A DNA stretch of 64,000 nucleotides from Bradyrhizobium sp. ARR65 (GCF_000472385.1 NZ_AWZU01000006.1:62108-126107); one strand, 5' to 3'; positions 38,710-48,751 are shown, counted from the first letter of the stretch. The notes: generated by a model from the letters alone, not told the origin. Numbers and translations are program-made.

Positions 38710-40320
38710 GTGCTTGCCAAGTTCGCCGCTCTGCTTCGCACGCTTGCGTTGATGCTTCTGCTGATCGCCGTCGCGGGCCCTGCCTTCGCCGGTCCGTTCG
38801 AGGATGCGGTCGCCAAATTCACCACCGACGATTTCTCTGATACCGAAGAGGCGGTCGCGGCGATCGCCGCATCGGGAAATCCGCTGGCTTATCCGATCAT
38901 CAGCGCGTTGCAGGACGAGCGGCTGATGTTTGATGCCGATACCAAGAAGGTCTACATCAAGCAGACCGACGGCAAGGCGATGGATGCCGCGACCGGGGCT
39001 CCCGTCGATGCCATTCCCGACAGCGCCAGCGAAGTCCGCCTCAACAACAAGCTGCGCCGTCACGTTCAGGCCGCGCTGGGGGGATTGACGCTGTTGTCTC
39101 CGAAGCTTGAAACGCGCATTTCGGCTGCCCGGTCCGTCTTCAAGTCCCATGAGGAGCAGGCGCTGCCCGCTGTCGAAAGCGCATTGGCAAAAGAGACGGA
39201 CGGCACCGCGAAAGCCGCGCTGCAGCAGGCGCGCGCCGCGATCCTGCTGTTCAAGGCGGACGTATCGGAAAAAGAGAAGCTCGATGCGATCGCGATCATC
39301 CGGTCGCGTGGCGACCAGGAAGCGCTCGCGATGCTCAACGACATCGGCGCCGACCAGCCGCCCAGCGTCGCCAAGGCCGCGGCGAGCGCGATCTCGTCGA
39401 TCCAGAGCTCGCTTGCGATGTGGTCCGGCGTGCAGAATGCGTGGTACGGCCTCTCGCTCGGCTCGGTGCTGCTGCTCGCGGCGATCGGGCTTGCCATTAC
39501 CTTCGGCGTGATGGGCGTCATCAACATGGCCCATGGCGAAATGGTGATGCTCGGGGCCTACACCACGTTCGTGGTGCAAGAGCTGATCCGCACCCGCTAT
39601 CCCGCTCTGTTCGACTATTCGCTTCTGATCGCGGTGCCGCTGGCCTTTCTGGTTTCAGGCGCGATCGGCGTCGTGATCGAGCGCAGCATCATCCGCTTCC
39701 TTTACGGCCGGCCGCTGGAGACCTTGCTCGCGACCTGGGGCCTGTCACTGGTGTTGCAACAGGCCGTGCGCACCGCCTTCGGCCCGACCAACCGCGAGGT
39801 CGGCAATCCCTCATGGATGAGCGGCGCATTCGAGCTCGGCCAGATCACCATCACCTATAACCGGCTGTGGATCCTCTGCTTCACGCTTGCCGTATTCGCG
39901 ATCCTGCTGGCGATGCTGCGCTTCACGTCGCTCGGCTTGCAGATGCGCGCGGTGACGCAGAACCGCCGCATGGCGGCCTCGATGGGGATTGCCACCTCGC
40001 GCGTCGATGCGCTGACCTTCGGCCTGGGCTCGGGGATCGCGGGCATCGCAGGCGTGGCGCTGTCGCAGATCGACAATGTTAGCCCCAATCTCGGCCAGGG
40101 CTACATCATCGACTCCTTCATGGTGGTGGTGTTCGGCGGCGTCGGCAATCTCTGGGGCACGCTGGTCGGCGCCTTCACCCTCGGCATCGCCAACAAGTTC
40201 CTGGAGCCGGTAGCCGGTGCGGTGCTCGGCAAGATCGCCATTCTCGTGCTGATCATCCTGTTCATTCAGAAACGGCCGCGCGGCCTGTTCGCGCTCAAGG
40301 GGCGGGCGGTGGAAGCATGA
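38710..40320 (+). CDS. urtB: Urea ABC transporter permease UrtB
   Basis: 536 residues from GTG 38710 (GGGG eight bases upstream; TTG 38704 is possible). Signal-like N-terminus, then an extra N-terminal domain of about 210 residues (DDFSDTEEAVAAIAASGNPLA; EVRLNNKLRRHVQAAL) that is peculiar to UrtB, then a LivH-type permease (GVMGVINMAHGEMVMLGAY; NRRMAASMGIATSRVD). Pairs with UrtC. Its stop overlaps urtC (ATGA). Confidence 0.94.
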   Translation: MLAKFAALLRTLALMLLLIAVAGPAFAGPFEDAVAKFTTDDFSDTEEAVAAIAASGNPLAYPIISALQDERLMFDADTKKVYIKQTDGKAMDAATGAPVDAIPDSASEVRLNNKLRRHVQAALGGLTLLSPKLETRISAARSVFKSHEEQALPAVESALAKETDGTAKAALQQARAAILLFKADVSEKEKLDAIAIIRSRGDQEALAMLNDIGADQPPSVAKAAASAISSIQSSLAMWSGVQNAWYGLSLGSVLLLAAIGLAITFGVMGVINMAHGEMVMLGAYTTFVVQELIRTRYPALFDYSLLIAVPLAFLVSGAIGVVIERSIIRFLYGRPLETLLATWGLSLVLQQAVRTAFGPTNREVGNPSWMSGAFELGQITITYNRLWILCFTLAVFAILLAMLRFTSLGLQMRAVTQNRRMAASMGIATSRVDALTFGLGSGIAGIAGVALSQIDNVSPNLGQGYIIDSFMVVVFGGVGNLWGTLVGAFTLGIANKFLEPVAGAVLGKIAILVLIILFIQKRPRGLFALKGRAVEA

Positions 40321-41489
40321 TGAGCCATATGCTGACGCGTTCGCTGGATCGGGCCGCGACCACCTTCATCCTGGTGGTCGCCGCCTGCGGCATCCTGATC
40401 CCGCTTTCCAACCTGCTGCTGCCGTCAGGCTCGTTCTTGCAGGTGCCGACCTATCTGGTGGCGCTGTGGGGCAAATATGTCTGCTACGCCATCCTGGCGC
40501 TCGCGATCGACCTGATCTGGGGCTATTGCGGCATTCTCTCGCTCGGCCATGGCGCATTCTTCGCGCTGGGCGGCTACGCCATGGGCATGTATCTGATGCG
40601 CCAGATCGGCACCCGCGGCGTCTACGGCAACCCGATCCTGCCCGACTTCATGGTGTTCCTGAACTGGCAGAAGCTGCCCTGGTACTGGTATGGCTTCGAC
40701 ATGTTCCCCTTTGCCGCGCTGATGGTGATCCTGGTCCCCGGCCTGCTCGCCTTCTGCTTCGGCTGGTTCGCCTTCCGCTCCCGCGTCACCGGCGTTTATC
40801 TCTCCATCATCACGCAGGCGATGACCTATGCGCTCTTGCTCGGCTTTTTCCGAAATGATTTCGGCTTCGGCGGCAACAACGGCCTGACCGACTTCAAGGA
40901 CGTTCTCGGCTTCAACGTCCAGGCCGAGGGCACCCGCGCCGCGCTGTTTGCACTGAGCTGCCTGTTCCTGATCATTGCTTTCCTGATCTGCCGCGCGATC
41001 GTGACCTCCAAGCTCGGCAAGGTGTTGATCGCGATCCGCGACGCGGAATCGCGCACGCGTTTCATCGGCTACCGCGTCGAATCCTACAAGCTGTTCGTCT
41101 TCACGCTCTCGGCCTGCATGGCGGGCGTTGCCGGCGCGCTATACGTGCCGCAGGTGGGCATCATCAATCCGTCCGAATTCGCGCCGGGCAATTCCATCGA
41201 GGCGGTGATCTGGGTTGCCGTCGGCGGGCGCGGCACGCTGGTCGGAGCGGCTTTGGGGGCCATCGTCGTCAACTACGCCAAGACGTTTTTCACCTCCGGT
41301 GCGCTCGCCCCATACTGGCTGTTCATGCTGGGCGCGCTGTTCATTCTGGTGACGCTGCTGTTGCCGAAGGGCATCGTCGGCACCATCAATAGCTGGTGGC
41401 TGCCCTGGAAGGAGCGGCGGCTTGCGGCGGAGGCCGCCACCAGTGCCGCACGCGAAAACGGCGTCAGCGAACCCAAGATGGCGGAGTGA
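40317..41489 (+). CDS. urtC: Urea ABC transporter permease UrtC
   Basis: 390-residue LivM-type inner-membrane permease. GYCGILSLGHGAFFALGGY is the LivM signature, and AIRDAESRTRFIGYRVESYK is the ATPase-coupling loop. The segment FRNDFGFGGNNGLTDFKD is typical of UrtC. It overlaps urtB and is followed after 3 bp by urtD. Confidence 0.94.
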   Translation: MMSHMLTRSLDRAATTFILVVAACGILIPLSNLLLPSGSFLQVPTYLVALWGKYVCYAILALAIDLIWGYCGILSLGHGAFFALGGYAMGMYLMRQIGTRGVYGNPILPDFMVFLNWQKLPWYWYGFDMFPFAALMVILVPGLLAFCFGWFAFRSRVTGVYLSIITQAMTYALLLGFFRNDFGFGGNNGLTDFKDVLGFNVQAEGTRAALFALSCLFLIIAFLICRAIVTSKLGKVLIAIRDAESRTRFIGYRVESYKLFVFTLSACMAGVAGALYVPQVGIINPSEFAPGNSIEAVIWVAVGGRGTLVGAALGAIVVNYAKTFFTSGALAPYWLFMLGALFILVTLLLPKGIVGTINSWWLPWKERRLAAEAATSAARENGVSEPKMAE

Positions 41490-41492
41490 GGC

Positions 41493-42254
41493 ATGAACAC
41501 GGTCGACGGTCGCACCACATCCGCGCTGCTCTATCTCGACGGCGTGCACGTCTCCTTCGATGGCTTCAAGGCCATCAACAATTTGTCGCTGACGCTCGCG
41601 CCGGGCGAGATGCGCGCCATCATCGGTCCGAACGGTGCCGGCAAGACCACCATGATGGACATCATCACCGGCAAGACCAGGCCGGACGAGGGCATCGTGC
41701 TGTTCGACGGCACCACCGATCTGACCCGGTTAGATGAGACGCATATCGCCGAGCTCGGCATCGGGCGCAAGTTCCAGAAGCCGACCGTGTTCGAGAGTCA
41801 GACGGTCGAGGACAATCTCCTGCTCGCGCTCAATGTCGATCACAGCGTCAGGGGCACGCTGTTCTGGCGCCAGAACAGATCAGACACTGAGCGCATCGAT
41901 CGCGTGCTCGAGACCATCCGCCTGACGGACGCGCGCAAGCGGCTCGCGGGCAGTCTCTCGCACGGCCAGAAGCAATGGCTGGAGATCGGCATGCTGCTGG
42001 CGCAGGACCCGAAGCTGCTCCTGGTCGACGAGCCCGTGGCCGGCATGACCGACGTCGAGACGCAGCAGACCGCCGAGCTGCTCAAGCAGATCAATCGCGA
42101 TCACACCGTGATGGTGGTCGAGCACGACATGAGCTTTGTGCGCGAGCTTGGCGTCAAGGTCACGTGCCTGCATGAAGGCACGGTGCTGGCCGAGGGTACG
42201 ATCGACCAGGTCTCGTCGAACGAGCGGGTCATTGAAGTCTACCTGGGGCGCTGA
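41493..42254 (+). CDS. urtD: Urea ABC transporter ATP-binding protein UrtD
   Basis: 253 residues, LivG type. Walker A GPNGAGKTTMMD, signature LSHGQKQWLEIG (the SHGQ form is characteristic of UrtD), Walker B LLLVDEPVAGMTD, and switch His in VVEHDMSF. One of two ATPases of the urea importer. Confidence 0.95.
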   Translation: MNTVDGRTTSALLYLDGVHVSFDGFKAINNLSLTLAPGEMRAIIGPNGAGKTTMMDIITGKTRPDEGIVLFDGTTDLTRLDETHIAELGIGRKFQKPTVFESQTVEDNLLLALNVDHSVRGTLFWRQNRSDTERIDRVLETIRLTDARKRLAGSLSHGQKQWLEIGMLLAQDPKLLLVDEPVAGMTDVETQQTAELLKQINRDHTVMVVEHDMSFVRELGVKVTCLHEGTVLAEGTIDQVSSNERVIEVYLGR

Positions 42255-42258
42255 GGCG

Positions 42259-42954
42259 ATGCTCGAAGTCAAGGATATCAACCTCTATTATGGCGCGGCG
42301 CAGGCGTTGCGCGGGGTGTCGATCAACGCGCAGCCGGGCAAGGTGACCTGCGTGCTCGGGCGCAACGGCGTCGGCAAGACCTCGCTCTTGCGCGCCCTCG
42401 TCGGCCAATATCCGATCGCCTCCGGCTCCATCACTTTCGAAGGCGCCGACATCACCACCCTGAGGCCTTACGAGCGGGCGCGCCGCGGCATCGGATTCGT
42501 GCCGCAGGGGCGCGAGATATTTCCACTGCTGACCGTGGAAGAAAATCTGCGCACCGGCTTTGCGCCGCTCAAGCGCGATGACCGCAACATTCCCGACGAC
42601 GTATTCTCGCTGTTTCCCGTGCTGCAATCCATGCTCGGGCGGCGTGGCGGCGACCTCTCCGGCGGCCAGCAGCAGCAACTCGCCATCGGGCGTGCGCTGG
42701 TGATGCGGCCCAAGCTGCTTCTGCTCGACGAGCCCACGGAGGGCATCCAGCCCTCGATCATCAAGGATATCGGCCGGGCGATCTCCTATCTTCGCAATCT
42801 CGGCAATATCGCCATCGTGCTGGTCGAACAATATCTCGACTTCGCCTGCGAGCTCGGCGACTATTTTGCCGTGATGGACCGCGGCGCAGTGAAGTTTTCC
42901 TGCGATCGCTCCAACCTCGACGCGACCGAGATCAGCCGCCAGATGGCGCTTTGA
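42259..42954 (+). CDS. urtE: Urea ABC transporter ATP-binding protein UrtE
   Basis: 231 residues from ATG 42259, LivF type. Walker A GRNGVGKTSLLR, signature LSGGQQQQLAIGRAL, Walker B LLLLDEPTEGIQPS, and His-switch region LVEQYLDFA. The EGIQPSII segment is characteristic of UrtE. Four bases after urtD. Confidence 0.95.
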   Translation: MLEVKDINLYYGAAQALRGVSINAQPGKVTCVLGRNGVGKTSLLRALVGQYPIASGSITFEGADITTLRPYERARRGIGFVPQGREIFPLLTVEENLRTGFAPLKRDDRNIPDDVFSLFPVLQSMLGRRGGDLSGGQQQQLAIGRALVMRPKLLLLDEPTEGIQPSIIKDIGRAISYLRNLGNIAIVLVEQYLDFACELGDYFAVMDRGAVKFSCDRSNLDATEISRQMAL

Positions 42955-43022
42955 GCGGCGGAACGGGTCGAGCCGTTGCGGCCGGCGAAGGTGCACCTCG
43001 CCCGGAAGGAGAGGTGGATCGA

Positions 43023-43871
43023 ATGAGGGGGCGGATGCGGACTGAGACACCCAGCACGTCGTCGGCGGTGTTCGCCGCCAACCGCGCCCGCGGCGCGGTT
43101 GCGTTTGACGTGCACGTGCGCGATGGCGTCACCAGGCGCGGCTCTCTGCATGAGTCCGGTTCTTTGCGCGTCCGCTTTCCGTCGCCGGAGGGCGAGGGGC
43201 TCTCGGCGGTGTTTGTCAACACTGCGGGAGGCGTGGCCGGCGGCGACCGCTTTGAGGTTCGGATCACGGCAGGCGAAGAGGCGCGCCTGACGCTGACCAC
43301 GGCGGCCGCGGAAAAGGTCTACCGCGCCACGGACGAGCCGGCCGAGCTTGCGATCTCCTTGAGCGTCGGCGCAGGCGCGCAGCTCGCCTGGCTGCCACAG
43401 GAAACTATTCTGTTCGATCGTGCCAAAGTCTCGCGCCGGATCGACATTGACCTGGCCGAGGGCGCCTCGCTGCTCCTTTGCGAGATCGTGGTGTTCGGCC
43501 GCGCCGCGATGGGGGAGCGGATGCAAAGTGGCAGCTTCGTCGATCGCTGGCGGCTACGGTACGGCGGCAAGCTCGTTTTCGCCGAGACCGTACGGCTTGA
43601 CGGCGATATCGGCGGAAAGCTCGCGCGACCTGCGATCAGCAAGGGTGCGGCGGCAATCGCAACCGCGCTTGTCGTGCCAGGCGATCAGGCACTGGTGGAG
43701 CGGATCGGGCAGGCTGCGGACAGCTTTGGCGGCGAGGTCGGCATCTCCGCCTGGAATGGGTTTGCAATGGCGCGCTTCTGTGCCCAAGATGCGGCGCGGC
43801 TTCGCGCCGACATGATCGCGGTACTGCGTCGCGCAAGCGACCTTCCGCTGCCGCGGCTCTGGATCAACTAG
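43023..43871 (+). CDS. ureD: Urease accessory protein UreD
   Basis: 282 residues from ATG 43023 (GGAGAGG upstream). UreD binds apo-urease and, with UreF and UreG, forms the nickel-delivery complex. Family blocks: VFVNTAGGVAGGDRFEV, LTTAAAEKVYRA, WLPQETILFDRA and GRAAMGERMQSGSFVDRW. It starts 68 bp after urtE in the same direction, so transport and enzyme genes form one cluster. Confidence 0.94.
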   Translation: MRGRMRTETPSTSSAVFAANRARGAVAFDVHVRDGVTRRGSLHESGSLRVRFPSPEGEGLSAVFVNTAGGVAGGDRFEVRITAGEEARLTLTTAAAEKVYRATDEPAELAISLSVGAGAQLAWLPQETILFDRAKVSRRIDIDLAEGASLLLCEIVVFGRAAMGERMQSGSFVDRWRLRYGGKLVFAETVRLDGDIGGKLARPAISKGAAAIATALVVPGDQALVERIGQAADSFGGEVGISAWNGFAMARFCAQDAARLRADMIAVLRRASDLPLPRLWIN

Positions 43872-43872
43872 G

Positions 43873-43952
43873 GCATGATCGGGAAAGTGGATGCCGGTTT
43901 TCGACGCGCTCATGCGCAAGCCGTAGGTTTGTTCAAAATCGTTAGAGATCAC
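43873..43952. repeat. Dispersed repeat between ureD and ureA (family A)
   Basis: GGGCATGATCGGGAAAGTGGATGCCGGTTTTC and TTCAAAATCGTTAGAGATCA match the family A element also found at 24680 and 55137. Its right end supplies the sequence just upstream of the ureA start. Confidence 0.7.
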
Positions 43953-43954
43953 GC

Positions 43955-44257
43955 ATGAATCTGTCTCCCCGCGAAAAAGATAAGCTTCTGATTTCGATGG
44001 CGGCCATGGTGGCACGTCGAAGGCTGGAGCGCGGCGTCAAGCTCAACCACCCAGAGGCTGTCGCCATCATCTCGGACTTCATCGTCGAGGGCGCACGCGA
44101 CGGCCGCACCGTGGCCGAACTGATGCGGGCCGGTGCGCAGGTCTTGACCCGCGAGCAGGTGATGCCCGGCATCCCCGAGATGATCCACGACATCCAGGTC
44201 GAAGCGACCTTCCCCGACGGCACCAAGCTCGTCACCGTGCACGAACCAATCCGCTGA
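43955..44257 (+). CDS. ureA: Urease gamma subunit
   Basis: 100 residues, the usual length. Family features: [39 protein letters not shown] and [21 protein letters not shown]. It assembles with UreB and UreC into the (alpha-beta-gamma) urease core. Repeats flank it on both sides. Confidence 0.97.
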   Translation: MNLSPREKDKLLISMAAMVARRRLERGVKLNHPEAVAIISDFIVEGARDGRTVAELMRAGAQVLTREQVMPGIPEMIHDIQVEATFPDGTKLVTVHEPIR

Positions 44258-44270
44258 CCCGGAATTGTCA

Positions 44271-44362
44271 ATCTGGGCGGCGCAACGCGCCGAACCCGGA
44301 ATCCAGAAGTTTTTCTTGAGATTCCGGGTTCGATGCTTCGCATCGCCCCGGAATGACGAAGG
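44271..44362. repeat. Dispersed repeat between ureA and ureB (family C)
   Basis: Inverted arms GAACCCGGAATC and GATTCCGGGTTCGATGCTTC, ending GCCCCGGAATGACGAAG. A second copy with the same order of arms is at about 63655-63714. Confidence 0.75.
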
Positions 44363-44373
44363 AGAATAGAGAG

Positions 44374-44679
44374 ATGATCCCCGGCGAACTCTTCATCAAG
44401 GACGGCGAGATCGAGCTCAATGCCGGCCGCAAGACGGTGACGCTCACGGTCTCCAACACCGGCGACCGCCCGATCCAGGTCGGCTCGCATTACCACTTCT
44501 TCGAGACCAACCCCGCCTTGAAGTTCGATCGCAAAAAGGCGCGCGGCATGCGGCTCGACATCGCCGCCGGCACCGCGGTCCGCTTCGAGCCAGGCCAGAC
44601 CCGCGACGTTCAACTCGTCGCGCTCGCGGGCAAGCGTACGATCTACGGTTTTCGTGGCGATGTGATGGGCAAGCTGTGA
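44374..44679 (+). CDS. ureB: Urease beta subunit
   Basis: 101 residues from ATG 44374. [34 protein letters not shown] and [16 protein letters not shown] are diagnostic. Full length. Separated from ureA by a repeat and from ureC by a HD-hydrolase gene. Confidence 0.97.
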   Translation: MIPGELFIKDGEIELNAGRKTVTLTVSNTGDRPIQVGSHYHFFETNPALKFDRKKARGMRLDIAAGTAVRFEPGQTRDVQLVALAGKRTIYGFRGDVMGKL

Positions 44680-44726
44680 AAGTATAGGACCGTGATCTTC
44701 CGTGAAGTGAGTACAATTGACCGGCT

Positions 44727-44765
44727 CCGTCCCTCCCCACTTGCGGGGGGAGGGAGCACTGAGAG
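44727..44765. repeat. Short palindromic repeat downstream of ureB (family E)
   Basis: CCCTCCCCACTTGCGGGGGGAGGG forms a compact hairpin. Related arms (CTCACCCCGCGAAGTGCGGGGAGAGGG) occur at about 51695-51720. Confidence 0.6.
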
Positions 44766-44802
44766 CGGCGTCCGGGGCAAGTTACAAGAGGAACTGTAGG
44801 CC

Positions 44803-45342
44803 ATGCTCACCGGAATCCGCCTCATCTCCGAAGCCGCCGAGCTTGCGGCGCGGCGCCATACGGGGCAGCAGCGAAAAGCACGCGCCGACGAGCCTTACAT
44901 CAATCATCTCGCCGAAGTCGCGAGCCTGCTGTCGGCTGCGAGCAATGGCGAGGATGCCGAATTGGTCGCTGCGGGGTGGCTGCATGACACGCTTGAAGAC
45001 ACCGAGACGACGCACGACGAGCTTGCGCAGCGCTTCGGCCTGCGTGTCGCCGGGCTCGTGGAGGAGTGCACTGACGACATGAGCCTGTCGAAAAGCGAGC
45101 GCCGGCAGAAGCAGGTGGAAGACGCGTCGAAGAAATCGCCGGGCGCGAAACTGATCAAGATCGCCGACAAGATCAGCAATGTGCGGGCCCGGATTTTTCC
45201 GAATCCAACTCAGGCGCAGCGCGATGAGCTGGCCGATTACGTCGACTGGGCGGAGAAAGTCGTCGCGGGTTGCCGTGGCGCGAACGCCACGCTCGATGAC
45301 TTGTTCGATGAAGCCGTCGCCAATGCCAGGAGCGCGATGTGA
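44803..45342 (+). CDS. Small HD-domain hydrolase, Mesh1/SpoT hydrolase-like
   Basis: 179 residues, a single RelA/SpoT-type hydrolase domain without synthetase or regulatory domains. Metal and catalytic residues: His in YINHLAEVA, the HDxxED motif in GWLHDTLEDTET, and KLIKIADKISNVR, matching the DKxxN site. Size and motifs fit small alarmone hydrolases (SAH/Mesh1 group), which remove the 3'-pyrophosphate of (p)ppGpp; animal Mesh1 also acts on NADPH. It sits between ureB and ureC, all in the same direction, so it should be made together with urease. The link to nitrogen or growth control is inference. Confidence 0.82.
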   Translation: MLTGIRLISEAAELAARRHTGQQRKARADEPYINHLAEVASLLSAASNGEDAELVAAGWLHDTLEDTETTHDELAQRFGLRVAGLVEECTDDMSLSKSERRQKQVEDASKKSPGAKLIKIADKISNVRARIFPNPTQAQRDELADYVDWAEKVVAGCRGANATLDDLFDEAVANARSAM

Positions 45343-45393
45343 CGCGACCATCCGCTTGCCGGCGTCATTAATTCTTCAGTTGGGGGGCATCTG

Positions 45394-47109
45394 ATGTCTG
45401 TGAAAATCAAGCGTTCGGTCTATGCCGATATGTTCGGCCCGACCACCGGCGACAAGGTGCGGCTTGCCGACACCGATCTCATCATCGAGGTGGAGAAGGA
45501 CTTCACCACCTATGGCGAAGAGGTGAAGTTCGGTGGCGGCAAGGTGATCCGTGACGGCATGGGCCAGTCGCAGATCACGAACCGGCAGGGCGCGGCCGAC
45601 ACTGTGATCACCAATGCGCTGATCGTGGATCACTGGGGCATCGTCAAAGCAGACGTCGCGATCAAAGACGGCTTGATCAGCGCCATCGGCAAGGCCGGCA
45701 ATCCGGACATCCAGGGCGGCGTCACCATCGTGATCGGCCCGGGCACCGACGTGATCGCGGGCGAAGGCAAGATCCTCACCGCCGGCGGCTTTGACAGCCA
45801 CATCCATTTCATCTGCCCGCAGCAGATCGAACATGCGCTGATGAGCGGCGTCACCTCGATGCTGGGCGGCGGCACCGGACCCTCGCACGGCACGTTTGCG
45901 ACGACCTGCACGCCAGGGCCGTGGCACATGGCGCGGATGATCCGGTCGTTCGATGCTTTCCCGGTCAATCTCGGCATTTCCGGCAAGGGCAATGCGTCGC
46001 GCCCGGGTGCACTGGAGGAAATGATCAAGGCAGGCGCCTGCGCGCTGAAACTGCACGAGGATTGGGGGACGACGCCGGCGGCGATCGACAACTGCCTGTC
46101 GGTCGCGGACGACTACGACATCCAGGTGATGATCCATACCGACACGCTGAACGAGTCGGGCTTTGTCGAGGATACCGTGAAGGCCTTCAAGGGCCGCACC
46201 ATCCATGCCTTCCACACCGAAGGTGCCGGCGGCGGCCATGCGCCCGACATCATCAAGGTCGCGGGGCTGAAGAACGTGCTGCCGTCCTCGACCAACCCAA
46301 CCCGTCCCTTCACCCGCAACACCATCGACGAGCATCTGGACATGCTGATGGTGTGCCACCACCTCGATCCCTCGATCGCGGAGGACCTGGCCTTTGCCGA
46401 AAGCCGCATCCGCAAGGAGACGATCGCGGCGGAGGATATTCTGCACGACCTGGGGGCGCTCTCGATGATGTCGTCAGACTCCCAGGCGATGGGCCGGTTG
46501 GGGGAAGTCATCATCCGCACCTGGCAGACCGCGGACAAGATGAAGAAGCAGCGCGGCGCGCTGCCGCAGGACAAGGGCAACGACAACGATAATTTCCGCG
46601 TCAAGCGCTACATCGCCAAATACACCATCAATCCGGCGATCGCGCACGGCGTCTCGAAGCTGATCGGCTCGGTGGAAGAACGAAAGCTCGCCGACCTTGT
46701 GCTGTGGTCGCCGGCGTTCTTTGGCGTCAAGCCGGATTGCATCATCAAGGGCGGCTCGATCGTGGCGGCGCCCATGGGCGATCCCAATGCCTCGATCCCG
46801 ACCCCGCAGCCGGTGCATTACCAGCCGATGTTTGCCGCTTTCGGCAAGTCGCTCACCGCCTCTTCGGTGGTGTTCACCTCGAAAGCCGCGGTCGCGGGAG
46901 GACTGGCGCGCAAGCTTGGGATCGACAAGAAGCTTTATGCGGTGCAGAACACCCGCGGCAAGATCTCGAAGAAGAGTATGATCCACAACGACGCCACGCC
47001 CAAGATCGAGGTCGATCCGGAGACCTATGAGGTGCGCGCAGACGGCGATCTCCTGACCTGCGAACCTGCGGAGGTGCTGCCCTTGGCGCAACGCTACTTC
47101 ATGTTCTAA
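45394..47109 (+). CDS. ureC: Urease alpha subunit (catalytic)
   Basis: 571-residue dinickel amidohydrolase that splits urea to ammonia and carbamate. The nickel-bridging carbamylated Lys is in [11 protein letters not shown] near residue 219. Ni-binding His are in [10 protein letters not shown] and [17 protein letters not shown], and the flap His in MVCHHLD. Asp of the active site is in [10 protein letters not shown]. Complete and in frame throughout. Confidence 0.98.
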   Translation: MSVKIKRSVYADMFGPTTGDKVRLADTDLIIEVEKDFTTYGEEVKFGGGKVIRDGMGQSQITNRQGAADTVITNALIVDHWGIVKADVAIKDGLISAIGKAGNPDIQGGVTIVIGPGTDVIAGEGKILTAGGFDSHIHFICPQQIEHALMSGVTSMLGGGTGPSHGTFATTCTPGPWHMARMIRSFDAFPVNLGISGKGNASRPGALEEMIKAGACALKLHEDWGTTPAAIDNCLSVADDYDIQVMIHTDTLNESGFVEDTVKAFKGRTIHAFHTEGAGGGHAPDIIKVAGLKNVLPSSTNPTRPFTRNTIDEHLDMLMVCHHLDPSIAEDLAFAESRIRKETIAAEDILHDLGALSMMSSDSQAMGRLGEVIIRTWQTADKMKKQRGALPQDKGNDNDNFRVKRYIAKYTINPAIAHGVSKLIGSVEERKLADLVLWSPAFFGVKPDCIIKGGSIVAAPMGDPNASIPTPQPVHYQPMFAAFGKSLTASSVVFTSKAAVAGGLARKLGIDKKLYAVQNTRGKISKKSMIHNDATPKIEVDPETYEVRADGDLLTCEPAEVLPLAQRYFMF

Positions 47110-47147
47110 GGTCGGCGCCGCATCTCAAGGAAACCGGGAGGAATTTT

Positions 47148-47444
47148 GTGATCTACGTCATCGCCACCACGCAAATGAAGCCGGAAGGCCGTGATGCCTT
47201 CATCGCGGGCCACAAGGAATGCATCGCCGAGACGCGGAAGGAAAAAGGATGTCTGTCCTATGAAGGCCATATCAGCATCCATGACCCGAATGTCTACGTG
47301 GTGGTCGAGCGCTGGGAGACCCGCGATGACCTCAACGCCCATGCGCGGGCCCCGCACATGAAGAAATGGCGCGACTATTCTACGCCGCTGAAGAACTCGA
47401 CGGTGATCGAGATCATCAGTGACGGCAAGGTTGAGAAGTTCTAG
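47148..47444 (+). CDS. Antibiotic-biosynthesis-monooxygenase (ABM) fold protein, putative quinol monooxygenase
   Basis: 98 residues from GTG 47148 with GGGAGG upstream. ABM/YgiN-like dimeric alpha-beta barrel: [18 protein letters not shown], then [20 protein letters not shown] and [20 protein letters not shown]. Members oxidise quinols without cofactor, but many have no known role. It lies between ureC and ureE with short gaps (38 and 13 bp), so it is co-transcribed with urease. There is no known need for such a protein in urease maturation. Confidence 0.82.
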   Translation: MIYVIATTQMKPEGRDAFIAGHKECIAETRKEKGCLSYEGHISIHDPNVYVVVERWETRDDLNAHARAPHMKKWRDYSTPLKNSTVIEIISDGKVEKF

Positions 47445-47457
47445 GAGGCGTTTGGAG

Positions 47458-48036
47458 ATGATCCGCGCGACGCAGGTCAAGCCGCAGCATCGCTGGACGG
47501 AGGCGCCTGCCGATGCGGTCGTGCTCGATTTCGACGACCGCCACCGGCGGCGCATGGCGATGCAAGGGACGCGCGGACTGGCGTTTCTGCTTGATCTGGA
47601 AAACGCGGTGGCGCTGCGCGGCGGCGATGCGCTGGTGCTAGAGGACGGCCGGCTGGTCGAAGTGGTCGCTGCGCCCGAGCCGCTGCTCGAGATCAAGGGG
47701 GCCGATCCCTATCATCTGATCCGCCTCGCCTGGCATCTCGGTAATCGCCATTTGCCGACGCAGATCATGCCCAAGGGCTTGCGCATCCGGCGCGACCATG
47801 TGATCGAGGCGATGGTCAGGGGCTTGGGCGCGCGCGTGATTGAGATCGAGGCGCCGTTCGATCCCGAGGGAGGCGCCTATGCCGGAGCCACCCACGGCCA
47901 TGCGCACGAGCCGGTCGCGCATTACGATCATGCGCATGATCACGGCCATGGCCGCGATCACGAGCACCATCATCACGATGGGCATGGCCATCATGGGCAC
48001 CACCACGGTCACTCCCATGCTCATGACCACGACTAG
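47458..48036 (+). CDS. ureE: Urease accessory protein UreE with His-rich tail
   Basis: 192 residues from ATG 47458. Nickel metallochaperone; N-terminal peptide-binding domain and C-terminal metal domain ([20 protein letters not shown] with the conserved HLGNRH). The last 50 residues contain more than 20 His (for example [20 protein letters not shown]), a nickel store as in Klebsiella UreE. Its 3' end overlaps the chosen start of ureF. Confidence 0.95.
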   Translation: MIRATQVKPQHRWTEAPADAVVLDFDDRHRRRMAMQGTRGLAFLLDLENAVALRGGDALVLEDGRLVEVVAAPEPLLEIKGADPYHLIRLAWHLGNRHLPTQIMPKGLRIRRDHVIEAMVRGLGARVIEIEAPFDPEGGAYAGATHGHAHEPVAHYDHAHDHGHGRDHEHHHHDGHGHHGHHHGHSHAHDHD

Positions 48037-48751
48037 CCGCGAGGTGCCGGAGCCGGGGGCGCTCATGGGCGGCGATGCGGCCGCGCTATACCGGCTCCTG
48101 ACCTGGCTGTCGCCGGCCTTTCCGGTCGGCGGGTTTTCCTACTCCAGCGGCATCGAATGGGCGGTGGAGGCGGGCGACATTCATGATGCGCAAACGCTGC
48201 GTGATTGGCTCGCGGCGATGCTCGCCGACGGATCCGGCTTCTGCGACGGCGTGTTTCTTTTGCATGCCCATCGCGCCGTGGAGGCGGGCGATCACGCCGC
48301 GTTGCGCGAGGTTGCCGAGCTCGCGGCTGCCTTCGTGCCCTCCCGCGAGCGACAACTCGAGACCGTGAGTCAGGGGCGTGCCTTCGTCGAAACCGCGCGC
48401 GCGGCGTGGAACTGTCCCGGCCTGGAGCAGGCGCTCGCGCGTTGCGAGAGCCCTATCGTCTATCCGGTCGCGGTCGGAATCGTAAGCGCGGCGCACGCGA
48501 TTCCGCTTGATCCGACGCTGCACGCCTTTCTGCATGCGCTGGTCTCGAACTGGATTTCAGCCGGCAGCCGGCTGATCCCGCTCGGGCAGACCGACAGCCA
48601 GCATGTGCTGTCATCGCTCGAGGGCGTGGTCGCGGCCACGGCGGAGCGGGCCCGGCTCGCCTCGCTCGACGACATCGGCAGCGCGACGTTTCGCGCCGAT
48701 CTCGCCAGCCTGCGCCACGAGACGCAGTATACGCGCCTGTTCAGGTCATGA
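48023..48751 (+). CDS. ureF: Urease accessory protein UreF
   Basis: 242 residues from ATG 48023, which overlaps the ureE end by 14 bp; ATG 48065 with a G-rich site upstream is an alternative. All-helical accessory protein. Conserved [40 protein letters not shown] and [13 protein letters not shown]. It acts with UreD and UreG on apo-urease. It is separated from ureG by a repeat-filled gap. Confidence 0.94.
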   Translation: MTTTSREVPEPGALMGGDAAALYRLLTWLSPAFPVGGFSYSSGIEWAVEAGDIHDAQTLRDWLAAMLADGSGFCDGVFLLHAHRAVEAGDHAALREVAELAAAFVPSRERQLETVSQGRAFVETARAAWNCPGLEQALARCESPIVYPVAVGIVSAAHAIPLDPTLHAFLHALVSNWISAGSRLIPLGQTDSQHVLSSLEGVVAATAERARLASLDDIGSATFRADLASLRHETQYTRLFRS

